A stretch of DNA of 64,000 bases from Pelagibacterales bacterium SAG-MED19 (GCA_014654035.1 JACWDQ010000006.1:1-64000); one strand, 5' to 3'. Shown: positions 27,723 to 38,011, numbered from the stretch's first letter. A program made the numbers and translations. Notes: generated from the sequence alone by a model not told the origin.

Positions 27723-29284
27723 TATTTAATTTTATTTAATATAAGATCTTTCGTTTCTTGAACACCAAAAAAACTTATAAAAAAACCCATTCGAGGGCCA
27801 TTTTCATCTCCAAATACAACTTCATAAATCAATTTAAACCAATCTCTAAGATTTTCAGAATAACCATTTTCTTTTCCAGTAGAATAGATCATAGTTTGAA
27901 TGTCTTCTGGTGTCATCTTGTCACTACATTTATCTAAAGTTTTTATTAAAGCTTCTAAGGCTAATTTTTCCTCATCATTTGGAACTTTGTATTTTTTTTG
28001 TAATTTAACAAAATCATTAAAATATCTTATTGCATACCCAACTAGTTTATCAAAAATAGGATGATCCTTTTCAGAAATATCAGCCTTATATTTTTTTACA
28101 AATTTCCATAAAAGTTCTTTGTTATCTGCATTACTTGTTTCAACAAGATTAAGTAACATTGAAAACGACATAATCATATTTTCTTTTGGTATTTCACTAT
28201 TGTGAACATGCCACACAGGATTCATAAGCAATTGTAATTCATTTTGAGTTTTTGCTTTTTCGATGGAATCTAAATATTCATCTACAGCCTTTGGAACTAT
28301 TTCTTTAAAAAGTTTTTTTGCTCTTTTTGGATTTTGATACATATATAATGATAAGCTCTCCGGAGATGCATATTCAAGCCATTGGTCAATTGTGATACCA
28401 TTGCCTTTTGATTTTGAAATTTTTTCTCCTTTTTCATCTAAAAATAATTCATATGCAAATCCAGATGGATTCACTTTTCCAATTAACTTGATTATTTTTG
28501 TAGATAAGATTGCACTTTCAATTAAATCTTTTCCATACATTTCAAAATCAACATTCAAAGCATACCATCGCATTGCCCAATCAACTTTCCATTGTAATTT
28601 GCAATTTCCATCTATAATACTTACATCAAGATCTTTGCCATTGTTGTCAAAAACTATTCTTAATTTTTCTTTATCAATTTTTTTTACAGGAATTTCTAAA
28701 ACTTGTCCTGTTTCAGGGCAAAGTGGTAAAAATGGACTATAAGTTTTTTGACGCTCTTTACCTAATGTGGGTAAAATGATATTCATTATACCATCGTAAT
28801 TTTCTAAAATAGTTTGTAATGAAGAATTAAAAAAACCTGACTTATATAAAGATGTTGAGCTTTTAAAATTATATTTAAAATTAAAATTATCTAAAAAATT
28901 TTTTAGCATTTCGTTATTATGCTCACCAAAGCTTTTGAATTTTCCAAATGGGTCTGGAACCTGAGTAAGAGGTTTGTGTAAATTTTTTTGTAGTAAATCT
29001 TTTTGAGGCACGTTGTCAGGAACTTTTCTTAAGCCATCCATATCATCTGAAAATGTAATAATCTCTGTAGGAAGATCAGTTAGATGTTTTAGGGCATTTA
29101 CAATCATTGATGTTCTTGCTACTTCTCCAAAGGTGCCTATATGTGGTAGTCCACTCGGGCCATAACCAGTTTGAAGTGTGATTTTTCCTTTTTTCTCAAT
29201 ATATGATTTTCTTTCTCGAAGCATTTTTTTTGCCTCAACAAAAGGCCATGCACTTGTTTTGTCTAAATTTTCTTTTTTAATCAT
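27722..29284 (-). CDS. lysS: Lysyl-tRNA synthetase, class I
   Basis: TGYGPSGLPHIGTFGEVARTSMI (HIGH-like), EKISKSKGNGITIDQWLEYA (KMSKS); class I LysRS type. Confidence 0.95.
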   Translation of the reverse strand: MIKKENLDKTSAWPFVEAKKMLRERKSYIEKKGKITLQTGYGPSGLPHIGTFGEVARTSMIVNALKHLTDLPTEIITFSDDMDGLRKVPDNVPQKDLLQKNLHKPLTQVPDPFGKFKSFGEHNNEMLKNFLDNFNFKYNFKSSTSLYKSGFFNSSLQTILENYDGIMNIILPTLGKERQKTYSPFLPLCPETGQVLEIPVKKIDKEKLRIVFDNNGKDLDVSIIDGNCKLQWKVDWAMRWYALNVDFEMYGKDLIESAILSTKIIKLIGKVNPSGFAYELFLDEKGEKISKSKGNGITIDQWLEYASPESLSLYMYQNPKRAKKLFKEIVPKAVDEYLDSIEKAKTQNELQLLMNPVWHVHNSEIPKENMIMSFSMLLNLVETSNADNKELLWKFVKKYKADISEKDHPIFDKLVGYAIRYFNDFVKLQKKYKVPNDEEKLALEALIKTLDKCSDKMTPEDIQTMIYSTGKENGYSENLRDWFKLIYEVVFGDENGPRMGFFISFFGVQETKDLILNKIK

Positions 29285-29372
29285 GAATAATTCAAATAAT
29301 ATCTTAAATTAACGATTTAACTAATTCTTATAGAGTTGAAATTTATTTACCATAAAATAATGTTCTTTCAAA

Positions 29373-30812
29373 ATGTCTAATTATAAAACTGTTTTTTTTA
29401 CACTCGGAATTCTTCAAATAATTCTTGGAATTTTTATGTTGATTCCAACAATTGCACAACTTTTTTACAAAGAGATTGACTCCTCCTTTTTTGGCGCATC
29501 AATTGTAACAATTATTTTTGGAACATTATTTTTCTTATCCAATTTAGATCATGATAGAAAGTTAAATTTACAACAAGCTTTTTTATTAACTGCTTTATCA
29601 TGGTTAAGTATCGCAATTTTTGGTTCTCTTCCTTTTATTTTTTCTAATATTGAATTTTCTTTTACAAACGCTTTTTTTGAAAGTATGTCTGGGATTACAA
29701 CTACTGGTTCTACTATCATCTCAAATTTGGAAAATATGCCAAAAGGTATTCTATTATGGAGAGCTTTGCTACAATGGTTAGGGGGAATTGGTATAATTGT
29801 TATGGCAATTACACTAATGCCTATAATGAACGTAGGTGGTATGCAATTATTTAAGATTTCTAATAACGACTCTTCTGAAAAAATTCTTCCTAAATCAAAA
29901 GAAATAGCCTTGAGATTAATTTATATTTACTCTGGACTAACTTTACTTTGTGCTATTTCTTACAAAATTCTCGGGATGAATATTTTTGATAGCTTAACTC
30001 ATTCGATGACAACTATAGCTACTGGCGGTTTCTCAAATTATAATGATTCTATAGGATATTTTGATAGTTTTTCTATAGAAATTTCAGCTATGATTTTTAT
30101 TATTCTGGGAAGCTTACCTTTCATAGCATATATTAAATTTTTAAATGGAGATAGAAAGATCTTTATATCAGATATTCAAATAAAAACTTTCTTGAAAATT
30201 ATAATATTTAGTATTTTAATAATTTCAGTTTACTTAATCATAAATGACTCAACGCAATTAAATTTAAGATCTGTTTTATTTAATATTATCTCAATTTTAA
30301 CTGGCACAGGATATGTTAATGGTCAATTTGACAATTGGGGCGGTTTCCCTTTAATTTTATTTTTAGGCCTAATGTTTATAGGTGGCTGTGCTGGCTCAAC
30401 TACATGTGGAATTAAAATATTTAGGATACAAATTCTATATTCATTTATTATAAATCAACTTAAAAAATTAATTTACCCAAAAGGAATTTTTATTCTAAAA
30501 TATGATCAAAATCCTGTTGATAATAAATTTGTTGCATCAATAATTTCATTTATTTATTTATATTTTGTAATTTTTTTTATAATAACAGCATTGCTCTCTC
30601 TAACTGGTCTTAATTTTATTACTGCAATCTCAGGAGCAGCAACTTCAATTTCTAATGTAGGACCTGGATTAGGGTCTATTATTGGACCAAACGGAAATTT
30701 TTCTTCACTACCAGATCTTTCTAAATGGATTTTAACCTTAGGAATGATTTTGGGTAGACTTGAATTATTTGCTATATTAGTATTGTTTTTGCCATCCTTT
30801 TGGAGAAACTAA
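29373..30812 (+). CDS. trkH: TrkH-family potassium uptake protein
   Basis: FESMSGITTTGSTII, LLQWLGGIGIIVMAI, MTTIATGGFSNYN, GGCAGSTTCGIK filter motifs. Confidence 0.94.
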   Translation: MSNYKTVFFTLGILQIILGIFMLIPTIAQLFYKEIDSSFFGASIVTIIFGTLFFLSNLDHDRKLNLQQAFLLTALSWLSIAIFGSLPFIFSNIEFSFTNAFFESMSGITTTGSTIISNLENMPKGILLWRALLQWLGGIGIIVMAITLMPIMNVGGMQLFKISNNDSSEKILPKSKEIALRLIYIYSGLTLLCAISYKILGMNIFDSLTHSMTTIATGGFSNYNDSIGYFDSFSIEISAMIFIILGSLPFIAYIKFLNGDRKIFISDIQIKTFLKIIIFSILIISVYLIINDSTQLNLRSVLFNIISILTGTGYVNGQFDNWGGFPLILFLGLMFIGGCAGSTTCGIKIFRIQILYSFIINQLKKLIYPKGIFILKYDQNPVDNKFVASIISFIYLYFVIFFIITALLSLTGLNFITAISGAATSISNVGPGLGSIIGPNGNFSSLPDLSKWILTLGMILGRLELFAILVLFLPSFWRN

Positions 30813-30814
30813 GA

Positions 30815-32191
30815 ATGATTGAAATAAAAAAACAATCTCTTTCAGAAATATTCTCAATTTATTTTGATAAAAGAATGCTTAAAATTTTATTATTGGGAGC
30901 AATATCTGGTTTTCCATGGGTATTAATTGGTAGCAGTCTTAGTTTGTGGTTAAAGGAGGATGGATTAAGTAGATCAACTATAGGTTGGGCTGGGCTTATT
31001 TTTGGAGTGTATGCATTTAATTATCTGTGGGCACCATTAATTGACAGGGTACAGGTGCCGTTTTTAACAAAAAAAGTTGGGCATAGAAGAGCTTGGATAA
31101 TTTTAATGCAATTAACAATTTTATTATCCCTAATTTTGTGGAGTATAATTAATCCGACAGAAAATTTAGCATTAGTTATCACAGTAGGGCTAGTAATTGC
31201 TATTGCATCAGCTACTCAAGATATTACTGTTGATGCTCTAAGGATTGAACAAATTGGAGAAAATGAAGGTAAGTCAATGGCTGCGGGAGCGGCTATGGCA
31301 GTAGTTGGTTGGTGGTCCGGTTATAAGTTAGGAGGTGTGTTGTCTCTTTTTTCTGCTGAATTTTTACAAAATCATGGATATGAAAATTATTGGCAACTAA
31401 CTTTTTTAATTCTGGGTATTCTAATCATTTTAATGAATATCGGTTTAATGTTTGTGAATGAAACAAATAACTCAAATAGATATCAAAAACAAAAAGAAAA
31501 TGACAAATTAATTTCAAATAAATTTGATAAATTAAATTTATTAACAAAAACATTTGCTTGGATCGGTGGAACTATAAGTGGTCCAATAATAAGTTTTTTT
31601 AGAAAAAATGGTTTTTCTATTGCGATTGGAATTTTAGGATTTGTTTTTTTATTTAAAGTAGGTGAAGCTTTCTTAGGTAGAATGTCTATAATTTTTTATA
31701 AAGAAATAGGCTTTAGTAAAACTGATATAGCAATTTACTCCAAGACTTTAGGTTGGGTTACAACCGTTATCTTTACTCTTTTAGGTGGTCTTTTTGTAAT
31801 TAGATCTGGAGTATTAAAAGCAATGTTTTTAGCGGGCATTATAATGGCAGGTACCAATCTATTATTTAGTGTATTAGCATGGAGTGATAAATCTGAACTT
31901 TTATTTGCTATCGCAGTTATTTTTGATGATATAGCGGCAGCGTTTGCGACTGTAGCCTTTGTAGCTTTTATTTCGCTTTTAGTCGATAGAGCTTATACCG
32001 CAACTCAATATGCGCTTTTAGCTTCAATAGGAACAGCTGGCAGAACTACCTTAGCATCATCATCTGGAGCGCTTGTAGATTGGCTTAATGGTGATTGGGG
32101 AACCTTTTTTATTTTAACAGCATTAATGGTAATCCCATCTTTAATTATTTTGTGGATTATGAGAAAAAAAATTAGATTAAGTGATAAATAA
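30815..32191 (+). CDS. MFS transporter, AmpG-like (ORF track TTG start 30800; ATG 30815 likely)
   Basis: LLGAISGFPWVLIGSSLSLWLKEDGLSRSTIGWAGLIFGVYAFNYLWAPLIDR, ATQDITVDALRIE. Confidence 0.82.
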   Translation: MIEIKKQSLSEIFSIYFDKRMLKILLLGAISGFPWVLIGSSLSLWLKEDGLSRSTIGWAGLIFGVYAFNYLWAPLIDRVQVPFLTKKVGHRRAWIILMQLTILLSLILWSIINPTENLALVITVGLVIAIASATQDITVDALRIEQIGENEGKSMAAGAAMAVVGWWSGYKLGGVLSLFSAEFLQNHGYENYWQLTFLILGILIILMNIGLMFVNETNNSNRYQKQKENDKLISNKFDKLNLLTKTFAWIGGTISGPIISFFRKNGFSIAIGILGFVFLFKVGEAFLGRMSIIFYKEIGFSKTDIAIYSKTLGWVTTVIFTLLGGLFVIRSGVLKAMFLAGIIMAGTNLLFSVLAWSDKSELLFAIAVIFDDIAAAFATVAFVAFISLLVDRAYTATQYALLASIGTAGRTTLASSSGALVDWLNGDWGTFFILTALMVIPSLIILWIMRKKIRLSDK

Positions 32192-32933
32192 TTTTTTCAA
32201 TTACCCTGTAGCAAATATCTATTCAAAACCTTCATCAAATTCAGAGGTTATTTCTCAAATTTTATACGGTGAAAAATTTAAAATTATCATAAAAAAAAAG
32301 GGTTGGTATAAAATAAAAACTAATTATGATAACTATATAGGCTTTATTAAAAAGAAGAAATTTAATCAAAGATTCAAACCTACAAATAAAATTCATAAAT
32401 TAAAATCAAAAATTTATAAAAAAAAAAGTAATCAATTTATATCAACAAATAATTTTCTTTATTTTGCCTCAGGAGTATCTTTTAAGAAACGTCACAAAAA
32501 CTATATTGAATTTGAAAAAAATAAATGGATTAAAATAAGTGATACAAAAAAAATTAATCATTATGAAAATAATTTTATTAAAATTTTTAAATTATTTTTA
32601 GGTAGCAAATATCTTTGGGGAGGAAAAACTTCTATAGGAATTGATTGTTCTGCTTTAGTTCAAATATACTTTTATTACAATAGAATTTTTTTTCCAAGAG
32701 ACACTAAAGATCAAATAAAATTTTGTACAAAAAAATCAAAAAAAAAATTAAATAAAGGTGATATTATTTTTTGGAAGGGCCATGTTGGTATTTGTATCGA
32801 CCAATCAAAACTTATACATGCGTATGGTCCAAAAAAAAAAGTATTGGTGATGCCGACTAATTTTACAATCAAATTAATAGAAAAAACTGCAAAATTGCTT
32901 GTGAAAAAAATAAGTAATATTGAAAAATATTAA
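32181..32933 (+). CDS. SH3-domain plus NlpC/P60 cysteine peptidase (GTG start)
   Basis: GSKYLWGGKTSIGIDCSALVQIYF (Cys), KGDIIFWKGHVGICIDQSKLIHA (His). Confidence 0.88.
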   Translation: MINNFFNYPVANIYSKPSSNSEVISQILYGEKFKIIIKKKGWYKIKTNYDNYIGFIKKKKFNQRFKPTNKIHKLKSKIYKKKSNQFISTNNFLYFASGVSFKKRHKNYIEFEKNKWIKISDTKKINHYENNFIKIFKLFLGSKYLWGGKTSIGIDCSALVQIYFYYNRIFFPRDTKDQIKFCTKKSKKKLNKGDIIFWKGHVGICIDQSKLIHAYGPKKKVLVMPTNFTIKLIEKTAKLLVKKISNIEKY

Positions 32934-33826
32934 TCTCTACCAAAATCAGGTCTATTTATATCCTGTTTTAATTTAATTATTTTCGATCTTACTTTTTTAG
33001 TTTGTATCAGTTTTTTAAGAATCGATTTATTATTTTTTGAAATGATGTCTTTTTTAAAATTATTAAGGTTTTTTATAAATAAATCTATTGCTTTTGAAAC
33101 ATTAGTTTTATTGTGAAAAAAAATATCTCTCCACATTATTTCATTTGATGCAGCTATTCTTGAAAAATCTCTTAGACCTCCTGCGCTATATTTAATTAAA
33201 TCATATTTCTGTTTTTTTTCAAATTCTTGGGCTGATTTTACTAAATTATAGGCAATTAAATGTGGTAAATGACTGGTAATTGAAAAAATTTTATCGTGTT
33301 TATCTGAGTTCATTAAAACAATTTTTGATCCCATCTTTGTCCAGAAGAGTTTTAGAAATTGCAAATGTTTTAAATTAGTCTTTTTATCTTTTATTAAAAT
33401 ACACCACTTATTTTCAAACAAATCTTGTTTACCATGTTCTGGACCACTAACTTCAGATCCAGTAATAGGATGACTTGAACTCCAAAAAATATTCTTTTTT
33501 AAATTTTTTTTAATTATTTCAAAAGATTTTTTTTTTGATGAACCAATATCAGTAATAATATGTTTTGATGTTAAATCTTTATTAATCTTCAAAATTATAT
33601 TCTTATATTCGCTCATTGGAGTACAAAAAATAATTAGATCTGAATTAATCACACCGTCTTTTAATGATTTTACAATCGTTCCAGGTAATCTTAATTTCTT
33701 TATTTTAGCAACATTTGCTTTTGATCTTTCGTAAACAAATATTTTTTTTGCTATTTTTTTTTTTGATATTCTTCTCAATAAAGAAGAGCCTAATAACCCA
33801 CAGCCTATAATTAATATATTTTTCAT
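32930..33826 (-). CDS. tyrC: Prephenate/arogenate dehydrogenase
   Basis: IGCGLLGSSLLRRI, TDIGSSKKKSFEII, SSHPITGSEVSGPEHG, TSHLPHLIAY. Confidence 0.92.
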   Translation of the reverse strand: MKNILIIGCGLLGSSLLRRISKKKIAKKIFVYERSKANVAKIKKLRLPGTIVKSLKDGVINSDLIIFCTPMSEYKNIILKINKDLTSKHIITDIGSSKKKSFEIIKKNLKKNIFWSSSHPITGSEVSGPEHGKQDLFENKWCILIKDKKTNLKHLQFLKLFWTKMGSKIVLMNSDKHDKIFSITSHLPHLIAYNLVKSAQEFEKKQKYDLIKYSAGGLRDFSRIAASNEIMWRDIFFHNKTNVSKAIDLFIKNLNNFKKDIISKNNKSILKKLIQTKKVRSKIIKLKQDINRPDFGRD

Positions 33827-34908
33827 TTTTTAAATATACTTTCTGTTGCTTTCATAAATTTCAAGTTTTCTTTTTTTGTTCCTATTGTTAATCGCAAAGT
33901 ATTTTTAATTTTATAACCATCTTCAGTAGATCTCAAAATAATTCCTTTCATCTTTAATTTTTTATAAAAGTATTTAGCCTTAAATTTGCATTTTGCAAAA
34001 TCTAATAATAAAAAATTTGCAGAAACTTTATTTGAACTAATACCATAATTATTTAAGAAATATTTTAATTTTGTTGCATAAAAAATATTATGTTTAATTG
34101 ATCGTAATATGAATTTATTGTCTTTGAGAGACTCTACAGCTGCTTTTTGTGCTACCCCGTTAACATTAAATGGAGGTTTAATAATATTAAGAGCATCAAT
34201 AATTTTTTTTGATCCATATCCCCACCCAATTCGTAATGACGATAAACCATAAATTTTAGAAAATGTCCTCAATATAAAAACGTTTTCTTTATTTCTAAAT
34301 AAATCTAAACCAGATTTATAATCTACATTTTTCATGTATTCTGCATAAGCATCATCAACTACTAATAAAATATTATTTCTTAATTTTTTTCTTAGCTCAA
34401 TTAATTCAAGCCTTGTTATATAAGTTCCTGTTGGATTATTTGGATTAGCTAAAAACACAATTTTAGTTTTTTTTGTCACTTTTTTTATAATTTCTGAAAC
34501 AGAGACTTTAAATTTTTTTTCTTTTGCAAAAATAACATTTGCTCCAACTATTTTGGCATATATCCTGTACATCAAAAAACTGAATTGTGGAACAATTACT
34601 TCGTCTTTTGGAGTAAGAAAAAGTTGACATAACATTTGAATAACCTCATCAGAACCAGCGCCACAAATAATTTTTTCTTTGTTACAATGAAATTTTTTTG
34701 AAATCTGATTTCTTAATTCTTTTGATTTGCTATCAGGATATCTAAAAAAATTTAAATCTTTATTAGATATTATTTTCTTTACTCTAGAACTTACTCCAAG
34801 AGCCGACTCATTCGCAGAGAGTTTTGTAATTTTCTTTAATCTTCTAATACCTGATTTGCCAGGCTTATAGGCTTCAATATTAAATTTTCTGAATTTTATC
34901 ATTGTCAT
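33823..34908 (-). CDS. hisC: Histidinol-phosphate/aromatic aminotransferase
   Basis: KLSANESALGVS, CGAGSDEVIQML, NPNNPTGTYI, RTFSKIYGLSSLRIGWGYG. Confidence 0.93.
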   Translation of the reverse strand: MTMIKFRKFNIEAYKPGKSGIRRLKKITKLSANESALGVSSRVKKIISNKDLNFFRYPDSKSKELRNQISKKFHCNKEKIICGAGSDEVIQMLCQLFLTPKDEVIVPQFSFLMYRIYAKIVGANVIFAKEKKFKVSVSEIIKKVTKKTKIVFLANPNNPTGTYITRLELIELRKKLRNNILLVVDDAYAEYMKNVDYKSGLDLFRNKENVFILRTFSKIYGLSSLRIGWGYGSKKIIDALNIIKPPFNVNGVAQKAAVESLKDNKFILRSIKHNIFYATKLKYFLNNYGISSNKVSANFLLLDFAKCKFKAKYFYKKLKMKGIILRSTEDGYKIKNTLRLTIGTKKENLKFMKATESIFKK

Positions 34909-34980
34909 GTTTTAAATTTAAGCCTCTTTATAAATAAAATAACAATTTTTTATATAGTATTAGTTCAAATATTTTTAAAA

Positions 34981-35009
34981 TTGACATACTAAATAACTTC
35001 TTGTACAAA
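34981..35009 (+). promoter_or_regulatory. Sigma70 promoter for metX
   Basis: TTGACA (34981-34986), 17-nt spacer, TACAAA (35004-35009). Confidence 0.7.
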
Positions 35010-35014
35010 ATTTA

Positions 35015-35062
35015 TGCGCTGATTTACATGAATTGCGAGCGCTTTAAAAAAACCGCTAAAAA
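35015..35062 (+). ncRNA. SAM-II riboswitch aptamer
   Basis: tGCGCTGATTTAcatgaATTGCgAGCGCtttaaaaaaaccGCTAAAAAG closely matches the SAM-II conserved core (GCGCUGAUUUA...AUUGCA.GCGC...UAAA...GCUAAA); upstream of metX. Confidence 0.88.
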
Positions 35063-35098
35063 GTTTTTTTTCTCCCAATTCAGATTTTAGCTATAAAT

Positions 35099-36217
35099 AT
35101 GAATATTAAAGAAAACATAAAAACTCTTATAATTAAGAAACCTTTAAAACTAGATTGTGGTCAAATAATAAACGACTACCCTTTAGCATATGAAACATAT
35201 GGAACACTTAATGAAAATAGAGATAATGCAATTTTAGTTTGCCATGCACTAACTGGTGATCAATTTGTCACTGGTTTAAATCCCATTACAAAAAAAGAAG
35301 GTTGGTGGTCATATGCGGTAGGTCCAAATAAATCCATTGATACAAATAAATATTTTGTTATTTGTGCGAATGTTATAGGTGGGTGTATGGGTTCTTTTGG
35401 TCCAAGTCACGTGAATCAAAAAACAAATAAGATATATGGTGCAGATTTTCCAGTAATCACAATCAATGACATTGTCAATGCACAAGTAAACTTATTAGAT
35501 CATTTTGGAATTAAAAAACTTTTTTCTGTTGTTGGAGGATCGATGGGTGGAATGCAAGTTTTACAATTTGTTAGTAACTTTCCTGAAAAAACAAAAACAG
35601 CTATTCCTATAGCTTGTACATCTAGCCATTCGGCACAAAACATTGCTTTCAATGAGCTTGGGAGACAAGCTATCACAGCAGACCATAATTGGATAGAGGG
35701 AAAGTATTTATCAAAAGATACTGTTCCTGATAAAGGCTTAGCTGTTGCAAGAATGGCTGCTCATATTACTTACTTATCTAAAAAAGGTCTTCAAGAAAAA
35801 TTTGGGAGAAAACTCCAAAAAAGAGAAGACCTTAAATTCGGATTTGATGCTGATTTTCAAATAGAAAGCTATTTAAGATATCAGGGTTCTGTGTTTGTAG
35901 ATCGTTTTGATGCTAATAGTTACCTCTATATTACACGTGCAATGGATTATTTCGATTTAGTAAAACAATTTAATGGAAATTTATCTAATGCATTTAAAAA
36001 CACAAAAGCTAAATTTTTTGTAATATCATTTACCTCTGACTGGCTTTACCCTACTCAAGAAAATAAAGATATAGTCATTGCTTTAAATGCTATTGGTGCA
36101 AATGTGGGTTTTGTAGAAATAGAGTGCGATAAAGGACACGATTCTTTTTTATTAGACGTCCCCGATTTTTTAAGTACTCTTAAAAACTTTTTAGATAAAT
36201 CATATATTGAATTATAA
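35099..36217 (+). CDS. metX: Homoserine O-acetyltransferase (MetX)
   Basis: [60 protein letters not shown]. Confidence 0.95.
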   Translation: MNIKENIKTLIIKKPLKLDCGQIINDYPLAYETYGTLNENRDNAILVCHALTGDQFVTGLNPITKKEGWWSYAVGPNKSIDTNKYFVICANVIGGCMGSFGPSHVNQKTNKIYGADFPVITINDIVNAQVNLLDHFGIKKLFSVVGGSMGGMQVLQFVSNFPEKTKTAIPIACTSSHSAQNIAFNELGRQAITADHNWIEGKYLSKDTVPDKGLAVARMAAHITYLSKKGLQEKFGRKLQKREDLKFGFDADFQIESYLRYQGSVFVDRFDANSYLYITRAMDYFDLVKQFNGNLSNAFKNTKAKFFVISFTSDWLYPTQENKDIVIALNAIGANVGFVEIECDKGHDSFLLDVPDFLSTLKNFLDKSYIEL

Positions 36218-36219
36218 TT

Positions 36220-36816
36220 ATGAAGTCAGAATATAAAATAATTTCAGATATAATTACCAAAAATACAAGAGTCTTAGATGTTGGTTGTGATGACGGATCT
36301 TTAATGGAATTTTTAAAAAAAGATAAAAATGTAGATATTAGAGGTATTGAAATTTCAAAAGAAAAAGTTCAAATCTGTATTTCCAAAGGATTGACTGTAA
36401 TTGAGGGTGATGCTGAATTTGATTTAAAACAATTTCCAGATAAATCTTTTGATTACGTGGTGTTAGGACAAACTTTGCAAGCTTTTATTAATCCAGAAAT
36501 AGTAATTAAAGAACTTTTAAGAGTTGGGAAAAAGGCAATAGTAACAATTCCAAACTTTGGTCATTGGAAAGTGAGGTTAAATTTATTAATTCAAGGAACA
36601 ATGCCTGTTACTAAAACATTACCAAATGAGTGGTATAACACACCGAATATACATATGTGTACAATTAGAGATTTTTTTAAATTTTCTGAAATAATGGAAT
36701 TTAAAATTTTCAAGTCATTTGCACTTATGAATAAAAATGTATCAACTATAAATAATTCAAATTTACTATTTAAAAATCTATTTTGTGAACTTGGAATATT
36801 TTTAATTGAAAAATAA
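36220..36816 (+). CDS. metW: Methionine biosynthesis protein MetW
   Basis: RVLDVGCDDGSLMEFLKK, VVLGQTLQAFINPEIVIKELLRVG, PNFGHWKVR. Confidence 0.94.
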   Translation: MKSEYKIISDIITKNTRVLDVGCDDGSLMEFLKKDKNVDIRGIEISKEKVQICISKGLTVIEGDAEFDLKQFPDKSFDYVVLGQTLQAFINPEIVIKELLRVGKKAIVTIPNFGHWKVRLNLLIQGTMPVTKTLPNEWYNTPNIHMCTIRDFFKFSEIMEFKIFKSFALMNKNVSTINNSNLLFKNLFCELGIFLIEK

Positions 36817-36817
36817 G

Positions 36818-37537
36818 ATGAAAATTGAAATAATTAAATGTTTACAAGACAATTACAGTTATCTGATAATTGATGAAACAAATCTTAATGCTTGTGTTGT
36901 AGATCCTAGTGAAGCAAAACCTATAATAAATTTTGTTGAGAGTAACAACATTAATCTAAAATATATTTTAAATACCCATCATCATTTTGATCATATAGGT
37001 GGTAATTTAGAATTGAAAAAAAGATATAATTCAAATGTAGTAGGATTCAAAGGAGATAAAGATCGTATTCCAGGAATTGATACCTTGGTCGATGATCTTA
37101 AAATTTGGAAGGAAAATAATTTCGAGGCAAAAATTTATCATATTCCAGGTCACACAAGTGGACATATTGCTTTTCATTTTTTTAAAGAAAATAAAATTTT
37201 TACTGGTGACACTTTATTCTCCTTAGGATGTGGAAGAATTTTTGAAGGTACATACGTACAAATGTTTAATTCATTAAAAAAAATAAAAGCACTTCCAAAA
37301 AATACTGAAATATACTGTGGACATGAATATACACTTCAAAATTCTCATTTTTGTGAAGCTCATGATTCTAATAATTTACAATTAAAAAATAAAATCGCTA
37401 AGATTAAAGATAAACTTGGAAATGGATTACCAACTGTACCAACCATTTTAGAGGATGAAATACAGTGCAATATATTTCTCAAAGCTATAGATTTAAAAAC
37501 ATTTTCAAAATTGAGAGATTTAAAGGATAATTTTTAA
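36818..37537 (+). CDS. gloB: Hydroxyacylglutathione hydrolase (glyoxalase II)
   Basis: NTHHHFDHIGGNLELKKR, IPGHTSGHIAFHF, TGDTLFSLGCGRIFEGT. Confidence 0.95.
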   Translation: MKIEIIKCLQDNYSYLIIDETNLNACVVDPSEAKPIINFVESNNINLKYILNTHHHFDHIGGNLELKKRYNSNVVGFKGDKDRIPGIDTLVDDLKIWKENNFEAKIYHIPGHTSGHIAFHFFKENKIFTGDTLFSLGCGRIFEGTYVQMFNSLKKIKALPKNTEIYCGHEYTLQNSHFCEAHDSNNLQLKNKIAKIKDKLGNGLPTVPTILEDEIQCNIFLKAIDLKTFSKLRDLKDNF

Positions 37538-37547
37538 TTTATAGAGC

Positions 37548-37575
37548 TTGACTAAAGCCTTCCTCAGACTATATT
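37548..37575 (+). promoter_or_regulatory. Sigma70 promoter for rplU-rpmA-obgE operon
   Basis: TTGACT-N16-TATATT upstream of rplU. Confidence 0.6.
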
Positions 37576-37599
37576 GCGTCTAAAAAAAATTCTTACGTT

Positions 37600-37998
37600 A
37601 TGTCATACGCAGTAATACAAACAGGTGGAAAACAGTATAAGGTCAAATCTGGTGAAATTATTAAAATAGAAAAATTACCCGATTCAAAGCCTGATACTAA
37701 AATTGAATTCAAAGAAATTTTAGCGTACGGTGATAACAAAATGATTGAAATTGGAACGCCTACTGTTCAGGGTGCTAAAGTAGAAGCTAATTTGATTAAA
37801 AATAGTAAAAATAGAACAATTTTAATATTCAAAAAAAGAAGAAGACAAAATTCAAGAAGAAAAAATGGTCATAGACAAGAATATTCTATGATAAGAATTA
37901 GTAAAATTTTTTCAAAAGATGGCAAAGTTTTATCTGAAGCTGAAAAAATTTCTAAGCCTTCAAAAAAAGAAGTGCCCAAGAAAGAAGCAAGTAAATAA
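37600..37998 (+). CDS. rplU: 50S ribosomal protein L21
   Basis: MSYAVIQTGGKQYKVKSGEIIKIEKL; Lys-rich C-terminal tail. Confidence 0.96.
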   Translation: MSYAVIQTGGKQYKVKSGEIIKIEKLPDSKPDTKIEFKEILAYGDNKMIEIGTPTVQGAKVEANLIKNSKNRTILIFKKRRRQNSRRKNGHRQEYSMIRISKIFSKDGKVLSEAEKISKPSKKEVPKKEASK

Positions 37999-38011
37999 GT
38001 AGGTATTAGTT

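Noticed and set aside
35063-35098. Tandem SAM-V aptamer after the SAM-II element
   Set aside because: Too little sequence remains before metX and no second core motif is seen.
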